Source: a virus
IMG/VR virus record: IMGVR_UViG_3300029309_000199
Span: 1-31,416 of that record
DNA: 31,416 nucleotides
Direction: 5' to 3' (one strand)
Positions 1 to 7,926 of this stretch are shown here, piece by piece. The translations under genes and the position numbers were made by a program. Under the pieces are notes generated by a model. The model did no database searches, had not been told where the DNA came from, and was given only the letters and a program-made list of their open reading frames with translations. The first letter of the stretch is position 1; each line of letters begins with the position of its first letter.

Positions 1-662
1 GTACTACTGTTACTGATACTATTGGTACTATTAATGGCACTCTTCAATCTTCTGGAATGTTTGAAAACACTAATAGTGGTGTATTTAATTTTGATGGGAG
101 TACTAATTATATAGTAGCAAATTCTTTAGCTTCAACAATGGCTAATGCTTCTGAAGGTACTTTTTGTTTGTGGGTAAAACCTCAAGGAGGTAATACTAAT
201 AGAAATGGCGTTAGTTTTGATGATTTAAATGGTAATACCACAATTCAAATAGCAGTACATGGAAGAGATAATGGGAGTAGCCCTGGATCTATATATTGGT
301 TTTGTAGAGTAAGTGGCACAAATCAATTTATAGTTACTTCCGAAAATAATGTTAGTGTAGATAATGAATGGGCATATGTTTGTGGAGTTCAAACAGCTGA
401 TACTAATGCTCCTCTTTTATATCGAAATGGTCAATTATTATCTGCTACAAATTCAATAAGTACTAATAATGCATACTTTTTTTCTTCTGATACAAGTAAT
501 ATTATTGATGGTTTTAGCATTGGAAGATATAATAGTGGGTATAACCCAAATGAAAATCATTTTTACGGAGATATGGGGTCTGTACACATCTACAACCGCG
601 CCTTATCAGCAACAGAAGTCCTACACAACTATAACGCTTTAAAAGGAAGATTTGGTTTATAA
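1..662 (+). CDS. LamG/concanavalin-like fold protein, 5' end cut by window
   Basis: The reading frame is open from base 3 with no stop upstream of the first ATG at 57, so the gene almost certainly begins outside the window; the ATG at 57 is internal. The visible 219 codons contain the beta-sandwich signature FNFDGSTNYI, a WVKPQG strand, and the C-terminal block HIYNRALSATEVLHNYNALK typical of the LamG/concanavalin-like lectin superfamily (Laminin_G_3 type). The last 78 bases match the ends of two other LamG genes near the right edge of the window (71 of 78 identical to the one ending at 31130). Such domains usually bind carbohydrate; in a phage this suggests an adhesin, fibre or virion-decoration role, which is inference. 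The gene lies just upstream of the tail module and is followed by a late-type promoter motif. Confidence 0.8.
   Translation, partial: TTVTDTIGTINGTLQSSGMFENTNSGVFNFDGSTNYIVANSLASTMANASEGTFCLWVKPQGGNTNRNGVSFDDLNGNTTIQIAVHGRDNGSSPGSIYWFCRVSGTNQFIVTSENNVSVDNEWAYVCGVQTADTNAPLLYRNGQLLSATNSISTNNAYFFSSDTSNIIDGFSIGRYNSGYNPNENHFYGDMGSVHIYNRALSATEVLHNYNALKGRFGL
585..662 (+). repeat. 78-base 3' repeat of LamG genes, left copy
   Basis: The final 78 bases of the left-edge LamG gene. The match to 31053-31130, over 30 kb away in this window, links the two LamG loci. Confidence 0.85.
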
Positions 663-702
663 AAAAACCCTACATACATTATACCTTAACATAAACTTAC
701 AG

Positions 703-711
703 TATTTATAA
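703..711 (+). promoter_or_regulatory. Late-type motif TATTTATAA upstream of the 82-residue protein gene
   Basis: TATTTATAA ends 20 bases before the ATG at 731, in an intergenic gap. It is the same nonamer found before the sheath, tube, gp26-like, tape-measure and other late genes. It is the reverse complement of the T4 late box (TATAAATA) plus one base. Promoter function is inferred from repetition and position. Confidence 0.5.
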
Positions 712-730
712 TCACACAAAAAAATAAAAA

Positions 731-979
731 ATGGAAAATAAAGTTTTAGATAAAGAAGAAGTAGAAACATTAACTTCGTTACAACAGGAACAAAATGATT
801 TAGTATATCAATTAGGACAGATTGAATACCAAATCGGATTTTTTACAAGACAAAAAGAACTAGTAACACAAAAATTAGAAGCTTTTGAAAAAAGACAACA
901 AGAACAAGCACAAAAATTAGAAGAAAAGTATGGTCAGGGTACTGTAAATCTAGAAAGTGGTGAGTTTATTAAAGCTTAA
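731..979 (+). CDS. Small coiled-coil protein, unknown function
   Basis: An 82-residue, charged, almost entirely helical protein. Residues about 8-66 are rich in Gln, Glu, Lys and Leu with heptad-like spacing, so a coiled coil of prefoldin-like character is likely; there is no membrane segment or signal peptide. The start at 731 follows an A-rich leader with no Shine-Dalgarno sequence and lies 20 bases after a late-type motif. It sits directly upstream of the tail sheath gene, which has its own late motif, so expression with the virion genes is likely. It could be a minor structural protein or an assembly factor. I do not recognise a named family. Confidence 0.75.
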   Translation: MENKVLDKEEVETLTSLQQEQNDLVYQLGQIEYQIGFFTRQKELVTQKLEAFEKRQQEQAQKLEEKYGQGTVNLESGEFIKA

Positions 980-1003
980 TTGCATTTTTAAAGGCTTTTG
1001 CAA

Positions 1004-1012
1004 TATTTATAA
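1004..1012 (+). promoter_or_regulatory. Late-type motif TATTTATAA upstream of sheath gene
   Basis: TATTTATAA ends 21 bases before the sheath ATG at 1033, matching the spacing seen at other late genes. Function as a late promoter is inferred. Confidence 0.55.
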
Positions 1013-1032
1013 ACAAAATTAATTCATAAGAC

Positions 1033-3162
1033 ATGGCAGAAGTATTAGTATCCCCCGGTGTATTAGCAAGGGAAAACGACCAAACTTTTTTAGAGGCTCA
1101 ACCTGTACAAGCAGGAGCAGCTATAGTAGGACCAACAGTTAAAGGACCAGTTGGTATCCCAACACTAATTACAACATATTCAGAATATCAAAATGTGTTT
1201 GGTACTACAGTAGAAAGTGGTAGTGGTCAATTTACCTATCTTACATCAATTTCAGCATTTAATTATTTCCAACAAGGTGGAGATTCTTTATTAGTAACAA
1301 GAGTAGTAAGTGGTTCTTTTACAAGTGCTACTAGTACAACAATTGCTAATGGTCAAAACATCACGGGAGCTGCCGCAGCTACAGGTTCGTTAACAATAGC
1401 AGGAACATTTGGTCAAACAGTTGATGATGAATTTCAAATTACAGTAGGAGGAAGTGAATTTAGATTTATTGCTGCGGATCCAGCAGGTGGTCTACCAGCA
1501 GATAGTAACCCCGTATTTTTCTTAGCAACAGGATCTAACACAGCGGGATACATAGATAACTTGGTAACTAAAATTGATGGTGCTAGTATAGGAGTAAATG
1601 CTACTGATGCTACAACAGCTATTCAGTTAACAGCTTCTTCAGCAGGTACAGCAGGAAATTTAATTTCAGTAGATACAGGTTCTGGAACTACATTTAGTGA
1701 TGTTTTAACATTAGAAGGTGGAGTAGCGGGAGTAGGAAGTACTAACGCGTTTACATTAAAAACTATATCTGAAGGAGTTATTGCTAATAGTGACGGTGCA
1801 GAAGGTACTAATAATACTTTAGCAAATGGTACTTCAGATAATGTTAGATGGGAAATTGTTAATCCAAATGTATCAACTGGAACATTTAGCTTATTAATTA
1901 GAAGAGGAGATGATGCTTCCAATGATAAGGTAGTATTAGAAACTTTTGCTAATTTATCAATGGATCCAAATTCAAGTGATTATATTGAAAAAGTAGTTGG
2001 AAATTCAAAACAAACGGTTACTGCGGATGGTACTGAGTACTATATTAAAAATGAAGGTACTTATTTAAATAGAAGTAAATTTGTTTATGTTGATTCCGTA
2101 TCAACTCCAACATTAAATTATTTTGATAATAATGGAGATGCTAAAACAGCATTAACATCTTCTATACCAGTAGCAAGTTCGGGTTCATTTAATAGTGCAA
2201 CAGGAACAGTATTTACAGCTGCTAATAGTCCTGCTTTATTTTATGAAACTATTAATAATACTAATAGCCAAGGGTTTGATGCTGCTGCTTTAGGAGATAC
2301 TACATCAAATGGAACTTATGCTGTAGCATTTAATTTATTAGCTAACCAAGATGATTTTCAATTTAATTTAATTACTGCACCAGGTTTAATTAAAGGAAAT
2401 GGAAATGCTTCTAGTGAATTAACAACATTAGTTAATAATGCACAGTCAAGAGGAGATAATTTAGCAGTAATAGATTTAGTAAATTGGAATTCAACTATTT
2501 CAACTGTAACAGCAGGAGCAACAGCAGTAGATTCCTCATACGCAGCTACATATTGGCCATGGTTACAAACCATTGATCCAGATACTAATAAAACAGTTTG
2601 GGTACCAGCTTCAACAATGATACCTGGAGTATATGCTTTTAATGATAGATCAGCGGAAGCATGGTTTGCACCAGCTGGATTAAATAGAGGTAGTTTAACT
2701 ACAGTAGTTAGAGCTGAAAGAAAATTAACTAATGGCAATAGAAATACTTTATACACTTCAAATGTTAACCCAATAGCTACATTCCCAAATTCGGGAGTAG
2801 TAGTATTTGGTCAGAAAACATTACAGAAAAAAGCAAGTGCATTAGATAGAGTAAATGTAAGAAGATTATTAATAGAACTTAAATCATTTATTTCACAAGT
2901 AGCAGATAATTTAGTATTTGAACAAAATACAGCAACTACAAGAAATAATTTCTTAAGCCAAGTTAATCCATTCTTATCAAGTGTACAACAAAGACAAGGA
3001 TTATTTGCCTTTAGAGTAGTAATGGATGATAGTAATAATACACCAGATGTAATAGATAGAAATCAATTAGTAGGACAAATATTCATACAGCCAACTAGAA
3101 CAGCTGAATTTATTTACCTAGATTTCAACATATTACCAACTGGAGCTACTTTCCCGTCATAA
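1033..3162 (+). CDS. Tail sheath protein (T4 gp18-like)
   Basis: At 709 residues this is slightly longer than T4 gp18 (659). It forms the contractile outer layer of the tail. The N-terminus (VLVSPGVLARENDQT, then an AAIVGPTVKGPVG segment) and the C-terminal domain are typical of myovirus sheath proteins: FISQVADNLVFEQN, about residues 617-630, and the end block containing DVIDRNQLVGQIFIQPTRTA and LDFNILPTGA. The central part, about residues 90-480, is Ser/Thr/Gly/Ala-rich and is the usual variable surface domain. It is followed directly by the tail tube gene, the standard gp18-gp19 order. A late-type motif lies just upstream. Confidence 0.95.
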   Translation: MAEVLVSPGVLARENDQTFLEAQPVQAGAAIVGPTVKGPVGIPTLITTYSEYQNVFGTTVESGSGQFTYLTSISAFNYFQQGGDSLLVTRVVSGSFTSATSTTIANGQNITGAAAATGSLTIAGTFGQTVDDEFQITVGGSEFRFIAADPAGGLPADSNPVFFLATGSNTAGYIDNLVTKIDGASIGVNATDATTAIQLTASSAGTAGNLISVDTGSGTTFSDVLTLEGGVAGVGSTNAFTLKTISEGVIANSDGAEGTNNTLANGTSDNVRWEIVNPNVSTGTFSLLIRRGDDASNDKVVLETFANLSMDPNSSDYIEKVVGNSKQTVTADGTEYYIKNEGTYLNRSKFVYVDSVSTPTLNYFDNNGDAKTALTSSIPVASSGSFNSATGTVFTAANSPALFYETINNTNSQGFDAAALGDTTSNGTYAVAFNLLANQDDFQFNLITAPGLIKGNGNASSELTTLVNNAQSRGDNLAVIDLVNWNSTISTVTAGATAVDSSYAATYWPWLQTIDPDTNKTVWVPASTMIPGVYAFNDRSAEAWFAPAGLNRGSLTTVVRAERKLTNGNRNTLYTSNVNPIATFPNSGVVVFGQKTLQKKASALDRVNVRRLLIELKSFISQVADNLVFEQNTATTRNNFLSQVNPFLSSVQQRQGLFAFRVVMDDSNNTPDVIDRNQLVGQIFIQPTRTAEFIYLDFNILPTGATFPS

Positions 3163-3178
3163 AAATTAAAGAATTAGA

Positions 3179-3187
3179 TATTTATAA
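3179..3187 (+). promoter_or_regulatory. Late-type motif TATTTATAA upstream of tail tube gene
   Basis: TATTTATAA ends 22 bases before the ATG at 3209. It gives the tube gene its own copy of the motif although the sheath gene is only 46 bases upstream. Promoter role inferred. Confidence 0.55.
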
Positions 3188-3208
3188 CAAGAAATAAATT
3201 AGAACAAA

Positions 3209-3697
3209 ATGCCAATAATAGATCCCAACGAAATATTTTTTACCGCTTTTGAACCAAAGCAGGCCAATAGATTTATAATGACTCTAGATGGTATACCCAG
3301 CTTTATAGTAAAAGGATTAAGTGCAATTTCAGTAACACAAGGTGAAGTAATCCTAAACCATATAAATATCCTAAGAAAAGTTAAAGGAAAAACTATATGG
3401 AATGATGTAACAATGACATTATTTGACCCTATTACACCATCAGGTGCCCAAGCAGTAATGGAATGGATAAGATTACACCATGAATCAGTAACAGGTAGAG
3501 ATGGTTATTCTGATTTCTATAAAAAAGATCCAGTTTTACAAGTTTTAGGTCCTGTAGGTGATGTAGTTTCAGAATGGATATTAAAAGGTGCTTTTGTTAA
3601 AGAATCTACATTTGGAGATTATAACTGGGATACAGAAAACGAAGCAAAACAAATTGAAGTAACATTAGGAGTTGATTATTGTATATTAAATTTCTAA
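3209..3697 (+). CDS. Tail tube protein (T4 gp19-like)
   Basis: The 162-residue length is essentially that of T4 gp19 (163). Tube proteins polymerise as hexameric rings forming the inner channel inside the sheath. Visible family features are the N-terminal segment with FEPKQANRFIMTLDG, the IPSFIVKGLSAISV strand, a loop containing KVKGKTIWNDVTMTLFDPI, and a C-terminal WILKGAFVKESTFGDYNW segment, which together fit the tail-tube beta-barrel. The gene lies immediately after the sheath and is followed by a strong hairpin terminator at 3723-3750. That arrangement is expected for a highly expressed major structural protein. Confidence 0.92.
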   Translation: MPIIDPNEIFFTAFEPKQANRFIMTLDGIPSFIVKGLSAISVTQGEVILNHINILRKVKGKTIWNDVTMTLFDPITPSGAQAVMEWIRLHHESVTGRDGYSDFYKKDPVLQVLGPVGDVVSEWILKGAFVKESTFGDYNWDTENEAKQIEVTLGVDYCILNF

Positions 3698-3722
3698 GAA
3701 AAAATAAATATTTTATTAAAGG

Positions 3723-3750
3723 GAGCTTGGCTATGTCAAGCTCTTTTTTT
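3723..3750 (+). terminator. Rho-independent terminator after tail tube gene
   Basis: A perfect 7-bp stem, GAGCTTG (3723-3729) with CAAGCTC (3737-3743), encloses a 7-base loop and is followed directly by seven T (3744-3750). Upstream A/G bases can extend the stem by pairing with the T run. It separates the sheath/tube genes from the gp26-like gene. It is the only classic intrinsic terminator I see in the window. Confidence 0.88.
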
Positions 3751-3757
3751 ATATTGG

Positions 3758-3766
3758 TATTTATAA
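3758..3766 (+). promoter_or_regulatory. Late-type motif TATTTATAA upstream of gp26-like gene
   Basis: TATTTATAA lies 8 bases after the T run of the terminator and ends 30 bases before the ATG at 3796. A motif placed immediately behind a terminator and before a gene supports promoter function, which would restart transcription here. Confidence 0.6.
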
Positions 3767-3795
3767 CAAAATTAAGTTATTAATAAATAAAAGAT

Positions 3796-4524
3796 ATGTC
3801 AGATTTTAAATTCCCATCGGAAACAATTGAATTACCCTCAAAGGGCTTACTATATCCTGAAGATAATCCTTTATCAAGTGGCAAAATAGAAATAAAGTAT
3901 ATGACTGCTAGAGAAGAAGATATTTTAACTAACCAGGCTTATATAGAAAAAGGTACAGTTTTAGATAAACTAATTGAATCTTTAATAGTAGATAAAAATA
4001 TAAACTATAAAGACTTAATTGTAGGAGATAAAAATGCCGTTCTAGTAACTGCTCGAGTTTTAGGATATGGTAAAAATTATACTTTTACTTTAAAAGGAGA
4101 AGAACATACTGTGGATTTAACAGAGGTAGATAACAGAGAAATAGATGAATCCAAGTATACAAAAGGTAAAAATAGTTTTTCTTTTAAATTACCTAATAGT
4201 GGTAATGAAATTACATATAAGATTTTAAATGGTCATGATGAAACTAAAATAGAACAGGAATTAAAAGGACTTAAAAAAATTAATAAAGATGCTTCTCCTG
4301 AATTATCTACTAGATTAAAATATTTAATCACATCAGTTAATGGCGAAACCGAAAATAAAAAAATTAGAGAATTTGTAGATAATTATTTATTAGCTATGGA
4401 TTCTAGAGCCCTAAGAGAACATATTAGAGACACTCAACCAGATGTAGATTTAATCTTTGATATAGAAGGTGAAGGGGAGGTCACGGTCCCAATAGGGATT
4501 ACGTTTTTTTGGCCTGACGCGTAA
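3796..4524 (+). CDS. Baseplate hub / tail assembly protein (T4 gp26-like)
   Basis: A 242-residue protein whose N-terminus (ETIELPSKGLLYPEDNPL, then IEIKYMTAREEDILTN) is the hallmark of the T4 gp26-like family (T4_baseplate in Pfam); T4 gp26 has 208 residues. It is thought to act in baseplate hub assembly. The position between tail tube and tape measure is also that of the tail assembly chaperones of many long-tailed phages. The frame stops only four residues after a run of seven T (4504-4510), and a second open frame continues for 96 codons past that run, so a longer frameshift product of about 334 residues is predicted. The start is the first in-frame ATG after the late motif. Confidence 0.82.
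   Translation: MSDFKFPSETIELPSKGLLYPEDNPLSSGKIEIKYMTAREEDILTNQAYIEKGTVLDKLIESLIVDKNINYKDLIVGDKNAVLVTARVLGYGKNYTFTLKGEEHTVDLTEVDNREIDESKYTKGKNSFSFKLPNSGNEITYKILNGHDETKIEQELKGLKKINKDASPELSTRLKYLITSVNGETENKKIREFVDNYLLAMDSRALREHIRDTQPDVDLIFDIEGEGEVTVPIGITFFWPDA
4504..4510 (+). promoter_or_regulatory. Candidate programmed ribosomal frameshift site (T7 run)
   Basis: In the gp26-like frame the run is read ACG TTT TTT TGG. A Phe tRNA on the second TTT could re-pair with TTT after slipping +1 (or -2), moving into the frame that reads GGC CTG ACG and stays open to 4799. The zero frame ends 14 bases after the run. The two open frames overlap only at 4496-4524, exactly where the run lies. A one-base homopolymer error in the sequence would look the same. 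Confidence 0.55.
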
Positions 4525-4801
4525 AATAGTACCCCAAGTTAGATCAAATTTATTTAAACAAATTCATGAAATAGTTTTTCATGGTAAAGGAGGATATGAT
4601 TATTATACTATATATCATATGCCTACATGGTTAAGAAAATTTACTTTTAAAGAAATTTCAGATTTTTATAAGGAAAAAAATAAATCTCAAGAAAAGTCTT
4701 CGGGTAAAAATTCTTCCACAATAATGGATTCCTCAGGAAAAATTAACCCAAAAAATATCCCATCTTCTCCGGCTAGTAGGGGTAAAACTTCATATAAATA
4801 A
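4511..4801 (+). CDS. Frameshifted C-terminal extension of the gp26-like protein (gp51-like or chaperone-like)
   Basis: This frame encodes 96 residues after the T7 run and is open upstream only to 4496. It has no ATG, GTG or TTG before 4619, yet the region before that ATG reads like real protein: SNLFKQIHEIVFHGKGGYDY, then a YHMPTWLRKFTFKEISDFY block. Starting at 4619 would cut the protein inside this block and leave only 60 residues, so I prefer translation by frameshift from the gp26-like gene. The C-terminal 40 residues are Ser/Lys-rich and probably disordered. In tailed phages the two-frame gene between tube and tape measure encodes assembly chaperones that coat the tape measure. Equating this part with T4 gp51 is a weak positional guess. 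Confidence 0.6.
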   Translation, partial: GLTRKIVPQVRSNLFKQIHEIVFHGKGGYDYYTIYHMPTWLRKFTFKEISDFYKEKNKSQEKSSGKNSSTIMDSSGKINPKNIPSSPASRGKTSYK

Positions 4802-4811
4802 TTTTTTTTAA

Positions 4812-4820
4812 TATTTATAA
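4812..4820 (+). promoter_or_regulatory. Late-type motif TATTTATAA upstream of tape measure gene
   Basis: TATTTATAA ends 14 bases before the ATG at 4834, in the 32-base gap after the frameshift extension. Promoter role inferred from repetition. Confidence 0.5.
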
Positions 4821-4833
4821 TAAATATCTTTAA

Positions 4834-7407
4834 ATGGCTACTGAAGAAGAATTAAATAAACAAAATCAAAAACTTGAGGATCAAATATCTCTTCAACAGG
4901 AATTAAATAGAATTATTCAAGAACGTGTAGGAATTTCCTCCCGAGCTTTATCGGGCCAACAAGAATCATTTAATGTTTTACAAGATCAACTTAAACTAGT
5001 AACATTTGAAAAAGCTGAGAGAATGGTTATACTCCAATCTCTTAGAAAGACAAATAAAATTGCTCTCAAAAATTATTCTATTTTAAGTGATGAACTAGGT
5101 ACTACTAGGGGATTAAAAGAGTTAGCTAAGGATAAAATAATATTAGATAAAGAAATTCTTACATTACAAGATCAGCAAGCTAAATTTGCTGAAATTGCTA
5201 AGGAAGAAGATATAGAAAGATCAAGATTAGGTAAAAATATTTCAGATAGTTTAAAAAACCAAATCAGTGAATTACAAGAAACACAAAAAGAATTAAAAAA
5301 AGTTACTGAACTTTCTGGGAAAATTGCTAACGATTTTGGGGTAAAAACTTTTGGGGCCCTTGAAGATATAACTAGAAAGATCCCAGGACTTAGAAAATTT
5401 GCGGAACCTTTTCAAAAAGCAGCGGAAGCAGCTAGAGCAACGGCAACTGATAACGCTCTTGAAAAAGAAAGAGTAGATTTAAAAAACGAAGCAGCGGAAG
5501 CACAATTTGAATCCGATAAAGCGGCTTTAGAATCTGGAAAAGGTTTAACTAAAGATGTAATTAAAAGATTAGGCTTAGAGAAAAATCACGAAGCTAAACA
5601 AAGAATAGCGGATTTAGAATCACTTAAAACAGGAAAGGGTTTAACTCGGGAAAAAATAAAAGAATTAGGTTTAGAAAAAATACTAATATCTAAAAAGGGA
5701 AAAGCATTAACAGGATCATATGCAGCAAGTGTAGCAGCAGCTAAAAATGCAAAAAACATGTTAGGGGGATTGGGTGCACAAGCTGCGGCATCAGTTAAAG
5801 CACCACTAAAAGCTGTTGCTAAAACCTCCTCAGCTTTTAAAGCAGGAGCTAAAATATTGGGGAAATCTCTTAGTAAAGCATTAGGTCCTATAGGATTACT
5901 TTTAGAGCTTATAATGGCTTTAGTTAGAGGGGATAAAGCAGCAGGAGATTTAGCTAAGTCTATGAATATGACTTACAATGAAGCTCTTGCCACTAGGAGA
6001 GAATTTACAATGATAGCTGAGGAATCAGGAGAAACTTTTGTTACCACTAAGGGCATACAGGAATCAATGATAGCTTTAAATAAATCTTTAGGTACTAATG
6101 TAATGCTAAATAAAGATAATCTTATATTTGCAACTATGATGAGAGAACAAATGGGTTTTTCTCAAGAAGCAATAGTTGGTACTAATAAACTCTCAGAAGC
6201 TTTTGGAAAAACTATAGAACAAATTACGGGAGAGGTAATAGCCCAGGCTGATATAACTGCTACTAACTTAGGTGTTCAATTAGAAGAAAAAGAAATTTTA
6301 GAAGAGGTATCTAAGGCCTCAGCGGCAACAACTTTATCTTTAAAAGGTAGTGGTAGAGAATTAGCAAAAGCAGTAACTACTGCTAAAGCTTTAGGTATGA
6401 CATTACAGCAGATTGAAAAAATATCTGATAGTATATTAAATTTTGAACAATCTATTTCAAGTGAGTTAAAAGCAGAATTATTAATAGGTAGAAATCTTAA
6501 TTTAGAAAGAGCTAGATTAGCAGCTATTAATAATGACATAGAAGGAGTAGCTAGAGAAATTGCATCACAATTTGGTAGTGCTGCTGAGTTTGGGGATTTA
6601 AATAGAATTCAACAAAAAGCTATAGCTGAGGCAGTTGGAATGACAAGAGATGAATTAGCTGAAACTTTATTTACTCAACAAGCTATAGGAAATGCAACTG
6701 GAGAAGAGGCAAAAGAAAGAAAGGCAGTAATAGCGGGAATGTTAAAAACAATGTCTATTGAGGAAGCTCAAAGAAAACTAGAAAAAGAAGGTATTGAAAA
6801 CCTAAAAAAACAAGCTTCAACTCAAGAAAGATTTAATGCAATGTTAGATAAGCTAACAGAAATTGCAGTTCAAATAGGTGAACCTTTATTAGAGATAATA
6901 GGTCCGATAGCAGACTTAGCAGAATTTATCTTACCTAAACTAACTGGAGCTTTACAACCTATAGTAGGTGTTATTAAAGCAATATTTTTAGGTATAAAGG
7001 GTATAGGCCAAGCTATTGGTGCTCTTTTTGGAAATGAAGAAGCAGCAAAAAGTTATGGAGATACTTTTTCTGAAGCAGGAGAGGCCCTTATGTTTGGTTT
7101 TAATAGAGGATTTGATACAGGGATGGGTAAGGATTCATTTGCAGCAGAATTGGGACTAGATTTTGGCACTGTTGCTGGTATAGGAAAAGAATCAACAGTA
7201 TTTGGAGATAATTCAATATTTACCGGAGGAGCTAATGCAAATACTAATAATAATAATCAAAGTTCAGCCCTAGAACTGGATAGACTAAGACAATTAAATG
7301 AACGTAATTATCAACAACAACAAAGAGATATGAGGGAATTAATTAACGCAGTTAGAGAAAACAGACCTGCTGTTGATGTATTTGGGAATGAATTCTATGG
7401 GTCCTAG
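4834..7407 (+). CDS. Tail tape measure protein
   Basis: An 857-residue protein in the position of the tape measure, after tube and gp26-like genes. Residues 1-320 are strongly helical and charged (long coiled coils, Ala/Lys/Glu-rich). They include two tandem copies of a roughly 29-residue unit with core GKGLTxxxIKxLGLEK, near residues 232-252 and 261-283. Hydrophobic helices lie near 345-365 and 690-735, as is usual in tape measures, which may interact with the host membrane on DNA ejection. The middle part contains Gly/Ala-rich helices (GMTLQQIEKISDSILNFEQS). The last 60 residues are Asn/Gln-rich. T4 gp29 has 590 residues; if the usual length rule holds, a tail somewhat longer than T4's is implied. 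Confidence 0.85.
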   Translation: MATEEELNKQNQKLEDQISLQQELNRIIQERVGISSRALSGQQESFNVLQDQLKLVTFEKAERMVILQSLRKTNKIALKNYSILSDELGTTRGLKELAKDKIILDKEILTLQDQQAKFAEIAKEEDIERSRLGKNISDSLKNQISELQETQKELKKVTELSGKIANDFGVKTFGALEDITRKIPGLRKFAEPFQKAAEAARATATDNALEKERVDLKNEAAEAQFESDKAALESGKGLTKDVIKRLGLEKNHEAKQRIADLESLKTGKGLTREKIKELGLEKILISKKGKALTGSYAASVAAAKNAKNMLGGLGAQAAASVKAPLKAVAKTSSAFKAGAKILGKSLSKALGPIGLLLELIMALVRGDKAAGDLAKSMNMTYNEALATRREFTMIAEESGETFVTTKGIQESMIALNKSLGTNVMLNKDNLIFATMMREQMGFSQEAIVGTNKLSEAFGKTIEQITGEVIAQADITATNLGVQLEEKEILEEVSKASAATTLSLKGSGRELAKAVTTAKALGMTLQQIEKISDSILNFEQSISSELKAELLIGRNLNLERARLAAINNDIEGVAREIASQFGSAAEFGDLNRIQQKAIAEAVGMTRDELAETLFTQQAIGNATGEEAKERKAVIAGMLKTMSIEEAQRKLEKEGIENLKKQASTQERFNAMLDKLTEIAVQIGEPLLEIIGPIADLAEFILPKLTGALQPIVGVIKAIFLGIKGIGQAIGALFGNEEAAKSYGDTFSEAGEALMFGFNRGFDTGMGKDSFAAELGLDFGTVAGIGKESTVFGDNSIFTGGANANTNNNNQSSALELDRLRQLNERNYQQQQRDMRELINAVRENRPAVDVFGNEFYGS

Positions 7408-7408
7408 A

Positions 7409-7417
7409 TATTTATAA
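7409..7417 (+). promoter_or_regulatory. Late-type motif TATTTATAA upstream of the Asn-rich protein gene
   Basis: TATTTATAA begins 2 bases after the tape measure stop and ends 22 bases before the ATG at 7440. It may drive the following structural genes to 15432, which have no further copy of the motif in their short gaps. Confidence 0.5.
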
Positions 7418-7439
7418 TAAACAATTAAAATTTAAAATT

Positions 7440-7919
7440 ATGCCACATACACCCGGACTAAGAAATTTACTAGAAGATCCTGGAACAGGTCATGGATCAA
7501 CACTTGCAGCAGAAAAACATGGTGGTCTTCCTGCCAGTGCAAATAACCCATTAATTGGAGGAAAAGGGAATAATGTTTCTACTAATAGTGTTCCTAACAA
7601 CCCTATATCTTCAACATTACACTCTAATGGAGATCCTACTAATAGTTATTCATTAAATGGTAGCAATCAATCTGATGTTAATCAGGGCTATCAACAATAT
7701 AATGATGGAGTTCCAAATAACTTACCTAAACCAGCAAGATTAGATATAAATAATATGGGACAAAATAATACTGTTTTAAATGGTTTACCTGTTGGAGGAG
7801 CTTTTTTACCTACATCAAATTTAACTAGTGCAAATAATGGAGTTTCACCTATGAATAATTCATTTGTAAATGGAACTTACTTTGCAAGTGCACCACCAGA
7901 AGGACTAGGAAATTTTTAA
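7440..7919 (+). CDS. Asn/Gly/Ser/Pro-rich low-complexity protein, probable minor structural protein
   Basis: A 159-residue protein with no recognisable domain. The composition is dominated by Asn, Gly, Ser and Pro, almost without Cys, aromatic clusters or long hydrophobic runs, so it is likely extended or disordered. The N-terminus MPHTPGLRNLLEDPGTGHGS is the most structured-looking part and may be a docking segment. It has its own late motif and ends 7 bases before the large baseplate gene, so co-expression with baseplate genes is expected. A linker or scaffold role is a guess. Confidence 0.65.
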   Translation: MPHTPGLRNLLEDPGTGHGSTLAAEKHGGLPASANNPLIGGKGNNVSTNSVPNNPISSTLHSNGDPTNSYSLNGSNQSDVNQGYQQYNDGVPNNLPKPARLDINNMGQNNTVLNGLPVGGAFLPTSNLTSANNGVSPMNNSFVNGTYFASAPPEGLGNF

Positions 7920-7926
7920 AATATAA

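Noticed and set aside
57-662. Treating the left LamG gene as complete from ATG 57
   Set aside because: The frame is open to the window edge and the region before 57 still reads like the LamG N-terminal part of the paralogues.
1623-1922. Minus-strand frames inside the sheath, hub and uvsX genes (for example 1623-1922, 2358-2756, 12569-12823, 18551-19114)
   Set aside because: They lie wholly inside well-supported + strand genes, have no promoter or start context, and their sequence is a shadow of the AT-rich codon pattern.
3361-3368. TATAAATA (canonical T4 late box) on the + strand
   Set aside because: It lies inside the tail tube coding sequence, far from a downstream start, and canonical boxes are not seen in the gene-upstream gaps.
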